64,000 bases of DNA from Mucilaginibacter sp. L3T2-6 (GCF_030519355.1 NZ_JAUMKC010000004.1:124001-188000), one strand, 5' to 3'; counted from the stretch's first letter, positions 1 to 9,243 are shown. A program made the numbers and translations. The notes: generated by a model from the sequence alone, not told the origin.

Positions 1-102
1 CACCGATTCAGAAAAATCATTATGATTTTCTATCAACTGACGACATAAACGCTGTAATGTGATTTGAAATTTCTGACCGTCGAGCAGTGTTAGATTTTGC
101 AT
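1..102 (-). CDS. pyrR: PyrR-like uracil phosphoribosyltransferase / pyr regulator, N-terminal fragment
   Basis: Only the first 34 codons lie in the window; the rest is beyond position 1. The ATG is at 102 on the minus strand and the peptide begins MQNLTLLDGQKF, followed by LQRLCRQLIENH. This matches the start of PyrR-type phosphoribosyltransferases, where an opening beta strand precedes the first helix. PyrR proteins bind pyr mRNA and/or have weak uracil phosphoribosyltransferase activity. The PRPP-binding motif is outside the window, so the family call rests on the N-terminus alone. The gene is divergent from the aminopeptidase gene at 401. Confidence 0.6.
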   Translation of the reverse strand, partial: MQNLTLLDGQKFQITLQRLCRQLIENHNDFSESV

Positions 103-400
103 CGTATGGGTGGATTTGGGCAAAGGTAATAATTTTTGGAGATTAGTTAATGTCAGTGATCAGTTAATTGGCGATTAGAGATTAGTGAAGGTTGGGTGAA
201 ACACCGTAATTTCCTTTTTCGGACTTCCGGCTTTTTGCTTTTCTATAAATCTCACCCTGAAAGGGTGACTGTTTTTGTATTCACAGGACTTATACTTGTA
301 TAAATTTATTCGTAGTAAATCGATGCGAATTCGGGCTTTGCGAATAGAATATTATGACTAATTTAAACGCATATTAACTGACAAGTAACAAACTCAATTT
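103..400. other. Divergent intergenic region with a small hairpin
   Basis: AT-rich spacer between the leftward pyrR-like gene and the rightward aminopeptidase gene. It must hold both promoters, but I see no convincing TTTG/TAnnTTTG pair. A 7-bp hairpin (tcaccct at 252-258, agggtga at 262-268, loop gaa) is followed by a short T run. It could be a weak terminator or one of the small palindromic repeats found elsewhere in this window. No open frame of note. Confidence 0.4.
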
Positions 401-2026
401 ATGAATCTTTTTAACAAAACCTTCCTTGTTGCGGCGCTGGCTTGCAGCAGCGCTATGTATGGCTTTTCGCAGAGCTACCAGGCCCCGGAAAGCCAGCCAA
501 CTGACTATCTTACGCCTGCTTTTCACGCCGGCCGCAGACAGGCGTTGCGCGATATGATGCCCGCTAATTCTGTAGCGGTAATATTTGCTTACCCTGAGCG
601 GGTGTTTTCTAAGGATGTGAATTTTGTTTATCATCCTAATCCGGATCTGTATTATTTCTCAGGATATAAAGAGCCTGATGCTGTATTATTGGTGTTTAAA
701 GAAATGCAATCAGATGCGGACGGAAGCTATAACGAATTGATCTTTGTGCGCCATCGCGATCCGGCCCAGGAGTCGTGGACTGGCAGAAGGTTGGGCGTTG
801 AAGGCACAAAAGCCGAGCTTGGATTTAAGCGTGTTTACAACAGCGAAGAGTTTGCTAAATTCCCGATTGATTATAAAAAATTCAAGACTATTATTTATGA
901 TGACCTTGATAATGATGACAGCGGCAGCGGAGCAGGCGGTCTTAAAAATTTAATTGCTGTGTTTAAAGAGAAGACAGGGTTAAAATCCGAGGACAAGGGT
1001 TTGCAAAATGATCTCAATATTATTAACAACTACGCCACCCCTAAAAACCTCGACAGGATAATAGCTTTTATAAAACCACGTGCTGATAAGGAGTCGTACA
1101 AAAACAATGAACTCATCCAGGAGTTGATGAATAAGCCCGATTCGGCAACATTGATGGATGTTAAGGCTAAAATTGCCGCTAATCCTTCAGGCACGGCCCT
1201 TTTTGATAAATATACCAACGATCTGAGGGGAACTAAAACGCCTGAAGAGCTTGCATTGGTAAAAAAGGCCGTAGTGATATCAAGCATCGCACATGCTGAG
1301 GCTATGCGTGCCGTAAAACCATCAATGTCTGAAAGAGAACTGGAGGGCGTTATGCGCTATGTGCACGATAAATATGGTGCTGAGGAAGAAGGCTATCCGC
1401 CAATTGTAGGCGCGGGTGCTAACGGTTGTATCCTCCACTACGAAGAAAATAATGCCACTGAAGTTAAAAACCAACTGGTGTTAATGGATGTAGGCGCCAT
1501 GTATCACGGCTATTCTGCCGACGTTACCCGTACTTTCCCGGCGAACGGTAAATTCACCGAAGAGCAGAAAGCTATTTATAATGCGGTTTATGATGCCCAG
1601 GAAGAGGTTTTTAAACTTTGCAAAGAAGGCGTAAACTACAGCGACCTTGAAACCAAAACCCGCGAAGTTTTGTCGTCGAGGCTTATTGCCCTTGGCCTGA
1701 TAAAGGACGCCAAGGAAGTAGGTAAATATTATCCTCATGGCGTATCGCACCACATTGGTCTGGATGTACATGATAAAGGTGGTTATGGTGTTCCGTTAAA
1801 GGCAGGAATGGTCATTACTGTTGAACCTGGTATTTACATTCCTGCAGGTAGTCCATGCGATAAAAAATGGTGGAATATCGGCGTTCGTATTGAAGATGAT
1901 GTGCAGATCGGTAAAGATGCTGGTATCTTATTATCAGGCGATGCGCCCCGGAAATGGCAGGATGTAGAAAAGACCGTTGCTGAAAAGAGTATTTTTGATG
2001 CGGGAAAATTTCCGGCGTTGAAATAA
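401..2026 (+). CDS. pepP: Secreted Xaa-Pro aminopeptidase (peptidase family M24B)
   Basis: Removes N-terminal residues next to proline; a di-metal hydrolase of the pita-bread fold. The first ~23 residues (MNLFNKTFLVAALACSSAM and on) form a Sec signal peptide, so the enzyme should act in the periplasm or beyond. An aminopeptidase P N-terminal domain (about 40-200) is followed by the M24 catalytic domain (about 290-520). All five expected metal ligands are visible: Asp363 and Asp374 (MDVG...SADVTRTF), His450 (HGVSHHIGLDVH), Glu475 (VEPGIYIP) and Glu498 (VRIEDDV). The 541-residue length is normal for the secreted Bacteroidota form, which carries an extended N-domain. Monocistronic: a clear terminator follows and the next gene is convergent. 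Confidence 0.93.
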   Translation: MNLFNKTFLVAALACSSAMYGFSQSYQAPESQPTDYLTPAFHAGRRQALRDMMPANSVAVIFAYPERVFSKDVNFVYHPNPDLYYFSGYKEPDAVLLVFKEMQSDADGSYNELIFVRHRDPAQESWTGRRLGVEGTKAELGFKRVYNSEEFAKFPIDYKKFKTIIYDDLDNDDSGSGAGGLKNLIAVFKEKTGLKSEDKGLQNDLNIINNYATPKNLDRIIAFIKPRADKESYKNNELIQELMNKPDSATLMDVKAKIAANPSGTALFDKYTNDLRGTKTPEELALVKKAVVISSIAHAEAMRAVKPSMSERELEGVMRYVHDKYGAEEEGYPPIVGAGANGCILHYEENNATEVKNQLVLMDVGAMYHGYSADVTRTFPANGKFTEEQKAIYNAVYDAQEEVFKLCKEGVNYSDLETKTREVLSSRLIALGLIKDAKEVGKYYPHGVSHHIGLDVHDKGGYGVPLKAGMVITVEPGIYIPAGSPCDKKWWNIGVRIEDDVQIGKDAGILLSGDAPRKWQDVEKTVAEKSIFDAGKFPALK

Positions 2027-2048
2027 GTTTTGCTGGCATTATCATTTT

Positions 2049-2086
2049 GACTTCCGAAGTTATTAAACCTCGGAAGTCTTTTTTTT
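2049..2086 (+). terminator. Intrinsic terminator of the aminopeptidase gene
   Basis: A perfect 9-bp stem, gacttccga (2049-2057) with tcggaagtc (2070-2078), has a 12-nt loop and is followed by eight T residues. It lies 22 nt after the aminopeptidase stop codon and points rightward. Confidence 0.88.
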
Positions 2087-2091
2087 ATCCA

Positions 2092-2493
2092 TTAGTGATT
2101 GTCTAAGGCTAATCGCTCAAGTATTTTGATGGCTTTTTCTGCGTCTGATTTCGCCACGAAAATATGATCATGATAATAAGCAGCCACTACATTACAGCTT
2201 ATCCCCTCGTTGGCCAGGGCATTAGAAAATGCTGCGGTTAATCCTACGGCTTCCAGCGACGAATGAATTGTCAATGTAATCCAGGAGGCGATGTATGAAT
2301 AAGAGAGCCCCAATTCATCAGCAAATTGTTTATCTATAATAACCGTCCATCCCTCATTTTCTTTAAAAAGGCCAATAATCTTTTCCGGGTTAATGTCTTT
2401 TTGTGAAATTGTCGTACAAAAAACATAATCGCCCTCATTAAGCCTGGGGCTCATCGTTTTTAGCAAAGCCATTAAATTCAACTCTCCGCTCAT
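2092..2493 (-). CDS. ACT-domain protein (amino-acid-binding, function unassigned)
   Basis: A 133-residue soluble protein with two ACT-like halves. The N-terminal half (about 1-65) contains MSPRLNEGDYVFCTT, typical of the small ACT_7-type proteins, and the C-terminal half has the beta-alpha-beta pattern ending in HIFVAKSDAEKAIKILERL. ACT domains bind amino acids or other small ligands and regulate enzymes, but no catalytic domain is attached here. The ATG at 2493 overlaps the TGA of the upstream membrane-protein gene (ATGA overlap), so the two are translationally coupled. The substrate is unknown. Confidence 0.75.
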   Translation of the reverse strand: MSGELNLMALLKTMSPRLNEGDYVFCTTISQKDINPEKIIGLFKENEGWTVIIDKQFADELGLSYSYIASWITLTIHSSLEAVGLTAAFSNALANEGISCNVVAAYYHDHIFVAKSDAEKAIKILERLALDNH

Positions 2494-2792
2494 GCATTCT
2501 GAATAATTAATACAGGGATTGCTGCTAACACGATAACGATAATAGTAAGTACGATTAAAAGCAGCAATCGGCCCATTTTCGCAGAAATGTGATTACCAGG
2601 CAGAGGCTGCCGGATAAAACCAATTAAACCCGCCAGGCTAATTACTGCGCAAAGGATAAGCAGCCCGATCACTATTGCATAGGGTATTATAAAATTGCTG
2701 AAGCTTAGGTACAATAAACCTATAGAAATCGATAGGCAGATGACGATTATCAACGGATACAAAAAAGGTCTGACGGGTTTGCCGGGGGTCAT
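2490..2792 (-). CDS. Small membrane protein, three predicted TM segments
   Basis: A 100-residue hydrophobic protein of unknown function. TM segments lie at about 10-30 (PLIIVICLSISIGLLYL), 33-58 and 75-97, with a short positively charged loop (GFIRQPLPGNHISAKMGR) between the second and third. It is the first gene of a two-gene unit whose stop codon overlaps the start of the ACT-domain gene, which suggests related roles, though nothing in the sequence says what they are. I do not recognise a family. Confidence 0.7.
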   Translation of the reverse strand: MTPGKPVRPFLYPLIIVICLSISIGLLYLSFSNFIIPYAIVIGLLILCAVISLAGLIGFIRQPLPGNHISAKMGRLLLLIVLTIIVIVLAAIPVLIIQNA

Positions 2793-2842
2793 ACAGCAAA
2801 TATAATCAATGCTTTAGTCTATATATACTTCGGGGCAAAAAA

Positions 2843-2873
2843 CAAAAAAGCCCCCGATATTACTACCGGGAGC
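2843..2873 (-). terminator. Intrinsic terminator of rpsA
   Basis: Read on the minus strand, gctcccggt pairs with atcgggggc (9 bp with two G-U wobbles, 6-nt loop agtaat, 2850-2873) and is followed by a T-rich tract (2841-2849). It lies about 25 nt beyond the rpsA stop. Confidence 0.85.
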
Positions 2874-2897
2874 TTATAAGGATTAAATTTATTTAAC

Positions 2898-4865
2898 TTA
2901 TTCAGCAGCTTCTTCTTCTGAAGCTTTTTTAGCAGTTGTGGCTTTACGTGCTTTGTTTTCAGCACCTTCCATCTGCTCTTTTAACTGGGCTAACACGCTC
3001 AAATCGCCTAAAGTTGATTTCTCAACCGAGTCTTTCACTTTCTTCACAGCATTGGTAGCGGCCTTTGCTTCCTTTTTGCGGGATTCAAATTCCTGAACAC
3101 GCTGCTCGGCACGGGCTTCTTCCCAGATGCGTGAGTGAGAGATAACGATACGCTTGTTCTCTTTGTTAAATTCAATGATCTTGAATTCAGCAACCTCATC
3201 GGCTTTCAGGCTCTTGCCATCTTCTTTAACCAGGTGTTTGGTTGGGCAGAAGCCTTCAACGCCATATGGTAAAGCAACAATTGCACCTTTATCGGTAACT
3301 TTCAATACGGTACCTTCATGTATCGAGTCGATAGTGAATACTGTTTCGAAAGTATCCCATGGGTTTTCTTCCAATTGTTTGTGGCCCAAGCTTAATTTGC
3401 GGTTTTCAACGTCAAGTTCCAGTACAACCACGTCTAATTTTTCACCAACTTTAGTGAATTCGTTAGGATGGTTGATCTTTTTGCTCCACGAAAGGTCGCT
3501 GATGTGGATTAAGCCGTCAATGCCGTCTTCCAGTTCAACAAACACGCCAAAATTGGTCATGTTTTTAACGGTAGCTACGTGCTGAGTGCCAATAGCATAT
3601 TTCTCAGCAGCCTGCTGCCATGGATCAGGAGTTAACTGTTTAATACCCAGGCTCATTTTGCGTTCGTCGCGATCAAGTGTCAACACTTGAGCTTCAACCT
3701 CGTCGCCAACTTTCAGGAACTCCTGTGGGTTGCGCAGGTTTTGTGACCAAGACATTTCTGATACGTGGATCAAGCCCTCAACACCAGGGATGATTTCGAG
3801 GAATGCACCGTAATCAGCAACTGTAACGATACGGCCTTTAACTTTCGAGCCAACCTGGATGTTTTCGTCAAGCGACTGCCAAGGATGCGGGGTAAGTTGT
3901 TTTAAACCAAGAGCTATACGTTTTTTCTCATCATCAAAGTCAAGAACAACAACGTTGATCTTTTGGTCTAATGATAATACTTCACGCGGATGCTCTATGC
4001 GGCCCCAGGAAATATCGGTAATGTGCAGTAAGCCGTCAACACCGCCAAGGTCGATGAATACACCGAAGTCAGTAATGTTTTTAACGGTACCTTCCAATAC
4101 CTGTCCTTTTTCAAGACGGGCAACAATTTCAGTTTTTTGGTTTTCCAAATCGTCCTCGATCAGCACTTTGTGCGATACCACTACGTTCTTAAACTCGTGG
4201 TTGATCTTAACAACTTTGAATTCCATGGTTTTGCCCACATATACGTCATAATCGCGGATTGGCTTAATGTCGATCTGTGAACCAGGTAAAAAGGCTTCAA
4301 CGCCCATTATATCTACAATCAAACCACCTTTAGTTCTGCTCTTAACAAAACCGGTGATGATTTCATCGTTGTCTAATGCAGAATTAATACGTTCCCATGA
4401 TTTTTGAGTTTTAGCACGTTTGCGTGAAAGCACTAACTGACCGTTAGCATCTTCCTGCGACTCAACGAATACCTCAACTGTGTCACCTACTTTAAGTTCA
4501 GGCGTATCACGGAATTCAGATACTGATACCAAGCCATCCGACTTAAAGCCAATGTTTAATACCACATCTTTGTTGTTGATGCTTACAACGGTACCTGTGA
4601 TAATCTCGCCCTTAGTTATAGAGCTGAATGTACCATCGTACATTTTTTCGAGTTTTTCACGGTCGCTATCGCTGTAATTACCAAATTTTTTATCATCAGC
4701 ATCCCAGTCGAAATCTGCGGTGTTTGCTGTGATTTTTGATTTGATCTCTTCGATCGAGATTGAATCAGCCTCTGATTCAATTGTTTCTTTTTCCTGAGGA
4801 ACCTTTACGTCAAGTTCAGCTTCCTTGGCTTTTAATTCTTTTTCTGCTTCTTGTTTTTTTGCCAT
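2898..4865 (-). CDS. rpsA: 30S ribosomal protein S1
   Basis: Binds mRNA on the small ribosomal subunit. An acidic/lysine-rich N-terminus (about 1-75) is followed by six S1 RNA-binding repeats (about 85-560). Repeats 3-5 each carry the hallmark pattern GxVxxxxxxGVFVxLxxGxxGLxHxSD, for example FGVFIDLGGVDGLLHITDIS and FGVFVELEDGIDGLIHISDL. The Lys/Ala/Glu-rich tail ends in KKASEEEAAE. I start the gene at the ATG at 4865 (MAKKQEAEKE, 655 aa); an in-frame TTG 15 codons upstream would run through a leader hairpin and is unlikely to be used. Unusually for this phylum, a good Shine-Dalgarno sequence precedes the ATG. Confidence 0.96.
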   Translation of the reverse strand: MAKKQEAEKELKAKEAELDVKVPQEKETIESEADSISIEEIKSKITANTADFDWDADDKKFGNYSDSDREKLEKMYDGTFSSITKGEIITGTVVSINNKDVVLNIGFKSDGLVSVSEFRDTPELKVGDTVEVFVESQEDANGQLVLSRKRAKTQKSWERINSALDNDEIITGFVKSRTKGGLIVDIMGVEAFLPGSQIDIKPIRDYDVYVGKTMEFKVVKINHEFKNVVVSHKVLIEDDLENQKTEIVARLEKGQVLEGTVKNITDFGVFIDLGGVDGLLHITDISWGRIEHPREVLSLDQKINVVVLDFDDEKKRIALGLKQLTPHPWQSLDENIQVGSKVKGRIVTVADYGAFLEIIPGVEGLIHVSEMSWSQNLRNPQEFLKVGDEVEAQVLTLDRDERKMSLGIKQLTPDPWQQAAEKYAIGTQHVATVKNMTNFGVFVELEDGIDGLIHISDLSWSKKINHPNEFTKVGEKLDVVVLELDVENRKLSLGHKQLEENPWDTFETVFTIDSIHEGTVLKVTDKGAIVALPYGVEGFCPTKHLVKEDGKSLKADEVAEFKIIEFNKENKRIVISHSRIWEEARAEQRVQEFESRKKEAKAATNAVKKVKDSVEKSTLGDLSVLAQLKEQMEGAENKARKATTAKKASEEEAAE

Positions 4866-4876
4866 TAAATAAATTT

Positions 4877-4903
4877 TCTCCTTTTCCCAATTTGTTAATT
4901 GGG
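4877..4903 (-). promoter_or_regulatory. rpsA leader: hairpin directly upstream of a strong Shine-Dalgarno site
   Basis: On the minus strand the leader reads cccaatt-aaca-aattggg (4903-4886), a perfect 7-bp hairpin. It is followed at once by aaaaggaga (4885-4877), complementary to the 16S 3' end, and then 11 nt to the ATG. Most genes in this window have no such ribosome-binding site, so this pair is a candidate control element for S1 synthesis. That role is inference. Confidence 0.6.
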
Positions 4904-5049
4904 ACTGCAAAGGTACGGATAATAATTTTATTAAAACAAAGTAATTTAGTGTTAAATGCTGATTTTAAGGCGATTTTATTTGAGAAAGGGATTTTTATGC
5001 TGGTGGGGGGCGACTTACTGTAATACCTTTTTAATAGGTGCCAGGTTAA

Positions 5050-6963
5050 CTACTCATAAAGCCAGATAATCTTGTTCTCAGCAGTTTTATTGCTGTACCG
5101 TTTTCCCTTGTAATCTAAAAAAGCTTTATTGCCCCGTGTAGATAAAATGCAATCCGGTCGAATAGTGTCTGCGTATGCTTTTTTACTAAAATTGTCCACT
5201 GCTATGTATATAGGATTTAAATCCTTACTGAAACAATCTTTAAACAAAGGATATTCCCAATCGTTAGCTTTCAGCATGAGACCAATATTTTTGTAGCCTG
5301 AATTTTGCAACCTATTGTTTATCTTATTGTATTCAGGGTATAAAGCCGAATTCACAACGAAATATTTCTTATATCTGTCTTCAAAAAGTAGCGTTCGTGA
5401 AAAAGGCCGGTTATCATTGTATAATATAACCAGCAACGCATAAAATAACATTAGCGGAGACAGCCAATAAAACACTCGCCTGAACCATAAATTTATACTC
5501 ATTGCGTAGCACATTAATGGGACTGCCATCAAAAACAAGGGGATGTGCAGCCTCGAATGCCAGGGCTGCCACTTCAAGTAGATGCAAAAAAATAAAAACT
5601 GGACAATCAAAGAAATTGCTATAAAAACAACTGCATAATTGCGTTTGCCTTTAAACAAATGCAGCCCAATTAAAACCAATGCTACCAGCATAAATAAAAA
5701 ATGAAAGGGATTAGGCGACCCATCTTCACCAGATGTGCCTGTAATGGTGCTGTATTTTACATTGCTGATGTTGGTGGCTGTATCATTAACGTTTATGCCG
5801 GCAATTTCATGAAACTTATAAATTATTTTATTTGTAAAAACTGCGGCGGGCTTAACAAATATTATTCCCGTATGCAAGCCCGCATTTTTAATAATGTTTG
5901 AAGCCAATAAACCCGCGTTCATCTTTTGATTTGAAAACAATTTTGATTCGGATTTGTCAACGCCAAGAATACTCTGTGTAAGTTTGTAGTTACGTGTAAA
6001 ATGTCCCGAATTTATACCAATAGCGATGATAATGGCTATCAACGCGTATTTTAAGGGGGAATACTTTTTGGTTTTAAATACCTGTGCAGGAATGATAATA
6101 CCAAGGAGTAAAAGCATGGGTGAAAGATAGATATATGCAGTTCCTTTGGTAAGTAATGCCAAACCTACGGCAATACCTGCAAATACAAAATATCTTAATT
6201 GCGCCTTTTTAATGATTTTTATAACGAAAAAACAAGTTGTTATAATAAAAAAACCTTCTGTAAGATCGTTTTGTGTGCTGCACGATTGAAGGATAACCTC
6301 TGGTATAGTTATTCCCAGCACAATTACAATAATTTTATATGGCCTGTTTAACTTTAGTAACTGAATAATAGCTACTAGCGTAACTAATGAGAAAAGCAAA
6401 AAGAAAAATTGTGACGTGTTCGAAAAAACATCATTCCGGCAGAGTATGCCAAAGGTCATTATAACATATTCTGCAAATGGCGGCTGGAAGAGTTGCGGGG
6501 TGTAATCAGTACGATAATGTACAAGAGACTTATGGCTTACCCAACTGGTAATCCGTGCCATGTGATAGGCCATAGCGTCCCAATTGTTGGGCGGGTATAG
6601 TATTGATTGCAAAAAGACTAAAAAAAGAAGGATACCGGAAGCAATTAAAAATGCATTTTCGGTTTTGTTAGTTTGACTTAACTTTAATTTGATGTTAATT
6701 TTTGATGTATTTACAAATACTTTTACGCGCTTTTTTTGGATGTACAGATATATTATGAATGAAATAGTAACAAACCACCAGCTAATAAAAAAAAAGTTAT
6801 AATTAAGCCGGTGCAGTAAACCTGAAAATTCCGTAATGCCAACCAGGATTGCCGAAAACGTCAATACCGAATAAATGATCAATTCTTTTTTGCATGCAGC
6901 ATGATTGATTCCATGTGAAAGAAAAATGCAGATAAAGCAAATAAGCAGGATAATAATTGCCAT
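5050..6963 (-). CDS. Polytopic membrane protein, GT39/PMT-like glycosyltransferase
   Basis: A 637-residue integral membrane protein with about 11-13 hydrophobic segments in the first ~510 residues and a soluble C-terminal domain of ~120 residues. After the third TM segment comes YPPNNWDAMAYHMARITSWV, with the acidic loop residue and PxxWD..xYH pattern seen in GT-C transferases of the ArnT/PMT class (GT39-like, DUF2723-related). Such enzymes move a sugar from a polyprenyl-phosphate carrier to protein or lipid at the outer face of the membrane. Donor and acceptor cannot be told from sequence. I use the ATG at 6963, not the TTG two codons earlier. The next gene upstream is 34 nt away on the same strand. 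Confidence 0.72.
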   Translation of the reverse strand: MAIIILLICFICIFLSHGINHAACKKELIIYSVLTFSAILVGITEFSGLLHRLNYNFFFISWWFVTISFIIYLYIQKKRVKVFVNTSKINIKLKLSQTNKTENAFLIASGILLFLVFLQSILYPPNNWDAMAYHMARITSWVSHKSLVHYRTDYTPQLFQPPFAEYVIMTFGILCRNDVFSNTSQFFFLLFSLVTLVAIIQLLKLNRPYKIIVIVLGITIPEVILQSCSTQNDLTEGFFIITTCFFVIKIIKKAQLRYFVFAGIAVGLALLTKGTAYIYLSPMLLLLGIIIPAQVFKTKKYSPLKYALIAIIIAIGINSGHFTRNYKLTQSILGVDKSESKLFSNQKMNAGLLASNIIKNAGLHTGIIFVKPAAVFTNKIIYKFHEIAGINVNDTATNISNVKYSTITGTSGEDGSPNPFHFLFMLVALVLIGLHLFKGKRNYAVVFIAISLIVQFLFFCIYLKWQPWHSRLHIPLFLMAVPLMCYAMSINLWFRRVFYWLSPLMLFYALLVILYNDNRPFSRTLLFEDRYKKYFVVNSALYPEYNKINNRLQNSGYKNIGLMLKANDWEYPLFKDCFSKDLNPIYIAVDNFSKKAYADTIRPDCILSTRGNKAFLDYKGKRYSNKTAENKIIWLYE

Positions 6964-6997
6964 ATTCAAAAGTATAAAGATAGCTGACAGGCGATTA

Positions 6998-7666
6998 TCA
7001 GGTAAGCAATTTTTCTTCGATCTTCTTAAATATTGAAAAGAAGTTATTTAACAATGTTTCACGATAGGCTATTATAACAGCGTTAATGTCCTGTTCCATT
7101 TTCAGAGTAAACGGGTCTTGCCAAACGCGCATACAAATGCGTTTCAATGCATAGGTTATCTGCTGTGTCTCGGCATAAGTGTACAGGTAACGGCTGCTTT
7201 TAAAGTCTTCAAAAAAGCTGAAAAATCTGGCTGTTTCCTTTAAACCGGCAAAGGTTAAAAACTCGTGTATTACCCCCGGTTCGCAGCCACTCAGGTGATC
7301 ATAAAAATTATCGGCAGCAACTTTACCGGTAGTTAGCAACAGGTTATCCAGGATGAGTTCAATGGCAATATGTCCTAAAAAAAATGGCTTCACAGGAGAA
7401 CCTTCGATAGCCGGTCGGAGCGATAACTTTAATCTGTGAGACTGCTCAAGGAAAAAAACGGATGAATGAAAATAACGGTCAACTTCAAGGTGTTTGTTCC
7501 AACCGGCTATGATTGAATTGATGCGATTATCGGAATGATGAAGCTTTTCGGGATGAAGGACAATAGCTTTATCTGCATTCTTCAGCAGGTCCGGCAAAAC
7601 CGTTCCCAATATATGATAACAATCGTTAACGTCCCTGTCAAAATAAAAATGAGATAAAAAATTCAT
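6998..7666 (-). CDS. AcpH-like (ACP phosphodiesterase family) protein
   Basis: A 222-residue all-helical protein starting MNFLSHFYFDRDVND, close to the MNFLAHLYL opening of the acyl-carrier-protein phosphodiesterase family (AcpH, HD-like fold). Further family-like pieces are GTVLPDLLKNAD, an HHSDNRINSII segment, and GHIAIELILDNLLL, which resembles the helix that carries metal ligands. AcpH removes the phosphopantetheine arm from ACP. The classic GDFVKG motif is replaced by LPDLL, so the activity may differ. The start is the ATG at 7666; the longer frame begins with TTG. It is probably co-transcribed with the downstream GT39-like gene (34-nt gap). Confidence 0.5.
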   Translation of the reverse strand: MNFLSHFYFDRDVNDCYHILGTVLPDLLKNADKAIVLHPEKLHHSDNRINSIIAGWNKHLEVDRYFHSSVFFLEQSHRLKLSLRPAIEGSPVKPFFLGHIAIELILDNLLLTTGKVAADNFYDHLSGCEPGVIHEFLTFAGLKETARFFSFFEDFKSSRYLYTYAETQQITYALKRICMRVWQDPFTLKMEQDINAVIIAYRETLLNNFFSIFKKIEEKLLT

Positions 7667-7716
7667 AGGCACGATAGTCAAGTCCGGTTATTTCCCAAAA
7701 TAATGAATTTATTTTG

Positions 7717-7928
7717 ATTTCACTGATTGGAGAATGGATTGCACCGGTTTGTTAAAATGATTACAGAGAATTAATTTAATTCACCCGGTTGAGAACGTAT
7801 TTGCCGGGGCTATGGTTTGAAGAAGATGGTTATTAATAGATTAAGTCATTGTCAATTTGAATTGATCCATGAAAACCGGTAAAATAGAATGCTAATAATC
7901 GTTGTAGTCATTCTCCAATCGGTGAAAT
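7717..7928. repeat. 20-bp near-perfect inverted repeat flanking a 172-bp non-coding core
   Basis: Left arm atttcactgattggagaatg (7717-7736) and right arm cattctccaatcggtgaaat (7909-7928) are inverted copies matching at 19 of 20 positions. The core has no open frame of note but contains a second inverted pair (accggttt near 7743, aaaccggt near 7873). The right arm ends about 37 nt before tyrS and touches its promoter. No target-site duplication is evident. It may be a MITE-like element, a control hairpin or a paired operator. Confidence 0.6.
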
Positions 7929-7935
7929 GATTTAA

Positions 7936-7943
7936 TATATTTG
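7936..7943 (+). promoter_or_regulatory. Probable tyrS promoter -7 element
   Basis: TATATTTG fits the Bacteroidota -7 consensus TAnnTTTG and lies 22 nt before the tyrS ATG. A matching TTTG at -33 is not seen; the expected position falls inside the right arm of the inverted repeat. The -7 match alone makes this a moderate call. Confidence 0.5.
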
Positions 7944-7965
7944 TCCCTTTTGAATTGAACACATA

Positions 7966-9243
7966 ATGAACTTTGTAGAAGAATTACGCTGGCGGGGTAT
8001 GCTGCATGATATAATGCCCGGAACTGAAGAATTACTGAATAAAGGGATGACATCAGGCTATATCGGCTTCGATCCGACTGCCGACTCGCTGCATGTGGGC
8101 AGCCTGGCCCAGATTATGACGCTGATACATTTTCAGCGTGCGGGCCATAAGCCTTTTGCATTGGTAGGCGGCGCTACCGGCATGGTGGGCGATCCATCGG
8201 GCAAATCGCAGGAACGTAATTTGCTTTCAGAAGATGTGCTACAAAAGAACCTGGCGGGTATAAAAGCGCAGCTCGAAAAATTCCTGGATTTTGACTGTGG
8301 TGCAAACAGCGCCCAAATGGTCAATAACTACGATTGGTTCAAAGACTATACCTTCCTCGATTTTATCCGCGATGTTGGAAAGCACATCACCGTAAATTAC
8401 ATGATGGCAAAAGATTCGGTTAAAAAGCGACTGGAAGGCGAAGGAATGTCGTTTACTGAATTTACCTACCAGTTAGTTCAGGGCTATGATTTTTACTACC
8501 TGTGGAAGAACAATAATTGCGCCTTGCAAATGGGAGGTTCTGACCAATGGGGCAATATCGTTACCGGTACCGAATTAGTACGGCGTAAAGGAGCGGGCGA
8601 GGCCTTTGCGTTAACAACGCAATTAATAAAAAAAGCTGATGGGACAAAATTTGGCAAAACCGAAGGCGGTAATATCTGGCTGGACGCTGAGAAAACATCC
8701 CCGTATAAATTTTACCAGTTTTGGTTGAATACAAGTGATGAAGACGCCAAATCATATATCCGGATATTTACCTTGTTCGATGAGGAAACGATAAGATCTA
8801 TTGAAGCAGAACAGGATGCTGCGCCGCATTTAAGAATGCTGCAAAAGGCCCTGGCAAAAGATATTACCATAAGGGTGCACGGAGATGCCGCTTATGAGAA
8901 GGCAATTAAATCTTCCGGGTTCTTTTTTGGAAATACCGATATTGAATTTTTGAATGAGTTGAATAGTAACGAGATACTTGCCTTGTTTGACGGTGTGCCC
9001 AATTATACCATAAACGCGGCGGACCTACAGCAAGGTATCAATGTTATTGACCTCCTTGCTGCCCATACCAGTATTTTCCCGTCGAAAAGCGAAGCAAAGA
9101 AAACTATAGCTGGCGGAGGGGTATCCATTAACAGGAATAAAATAGCGGTTGAGGACGTAATAAGCCCCGCTGTACTCATTAATGGCAAATTTATTTTAGC
9201 CCAAAAGGGTAAGAAAAATTATTTCTTGATTATTGCCGAATAA
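7966..9243 (+). CDS. tyrS: Tyrosyl-tRNA synthetase
   Basis: Charges tRNA-Tyr with tyrosine using ATP; class Ic synthetase, cytoplasmic. The HIGH-type motif HVGS is at residues 43-46 within [14 protein letters not shown], and the KMSKS-type motif is KFGKT at 228-232. [12 protein letters not shown] and GGSDQWGNI build the tyrosine pocket as in bacterial TyrRS. The C-terminal ~65 residues form an S4-like RNA-binding domain ([20 protein letters not shown]). The 425-residue length is normal. The next gene starts 37 nt downstream but has its own promoter. Confidence 0.97.
   Translation: MNFVEELRWRGMLHDIMPGTEELLNKGMTSGYIGFDPTADSLHVGSLAQIMTLIHFQRAGHKPFALVGGATGMVGDPSGKSQERNLLSEDVLQKNLAGIKAQLEKFLDFDCGANSAQMVNNYDWFKDYTFLDFIRDVGKHITVNYMMAKDSVKKRLEGEGMSFTEFTYQLVQGYDFYYLWKNNNCALQMGGSDQWGNIVTGTELVRRKGAGEAFALTTQLIKKADGTKFGKTEGGNIWLDAEKTSPYKFYQFWLNTSDEDAKSYIRIFTLFDEETIRSIEAEQDAAPHLRMLQKALAKDITIRVHGDAAYEKAIKSSGFFFGNTDIEFLNELNSNEILALFDGVPNYTINAADLQQGINVIDLLAAHTSIFPSKSEAKKTIAGGGVSINRNKIAVEDVISPAVLINGKFILAQKGKKNYFLIIAE

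Noticed and set aside
374..2045. Several minus-strand frames opposite the aminopeptidase gene
   Set aside because: They are shadows of a gene with all catalytic residues in place and have no domain or start-site support.
4866..4910. Longer rpsA start (TTG, 15 extra codons)
   Set aside because: The extra codons run through the leader hairpin and the Shine-Dalgarno site; the ATG at 4865 is better placed.
7717..7928. Insertion sequence
   Set aside because: No transposase frame between the inverted repeats and no target-site duplication at the ends; reported only as an inverted-repeat element.
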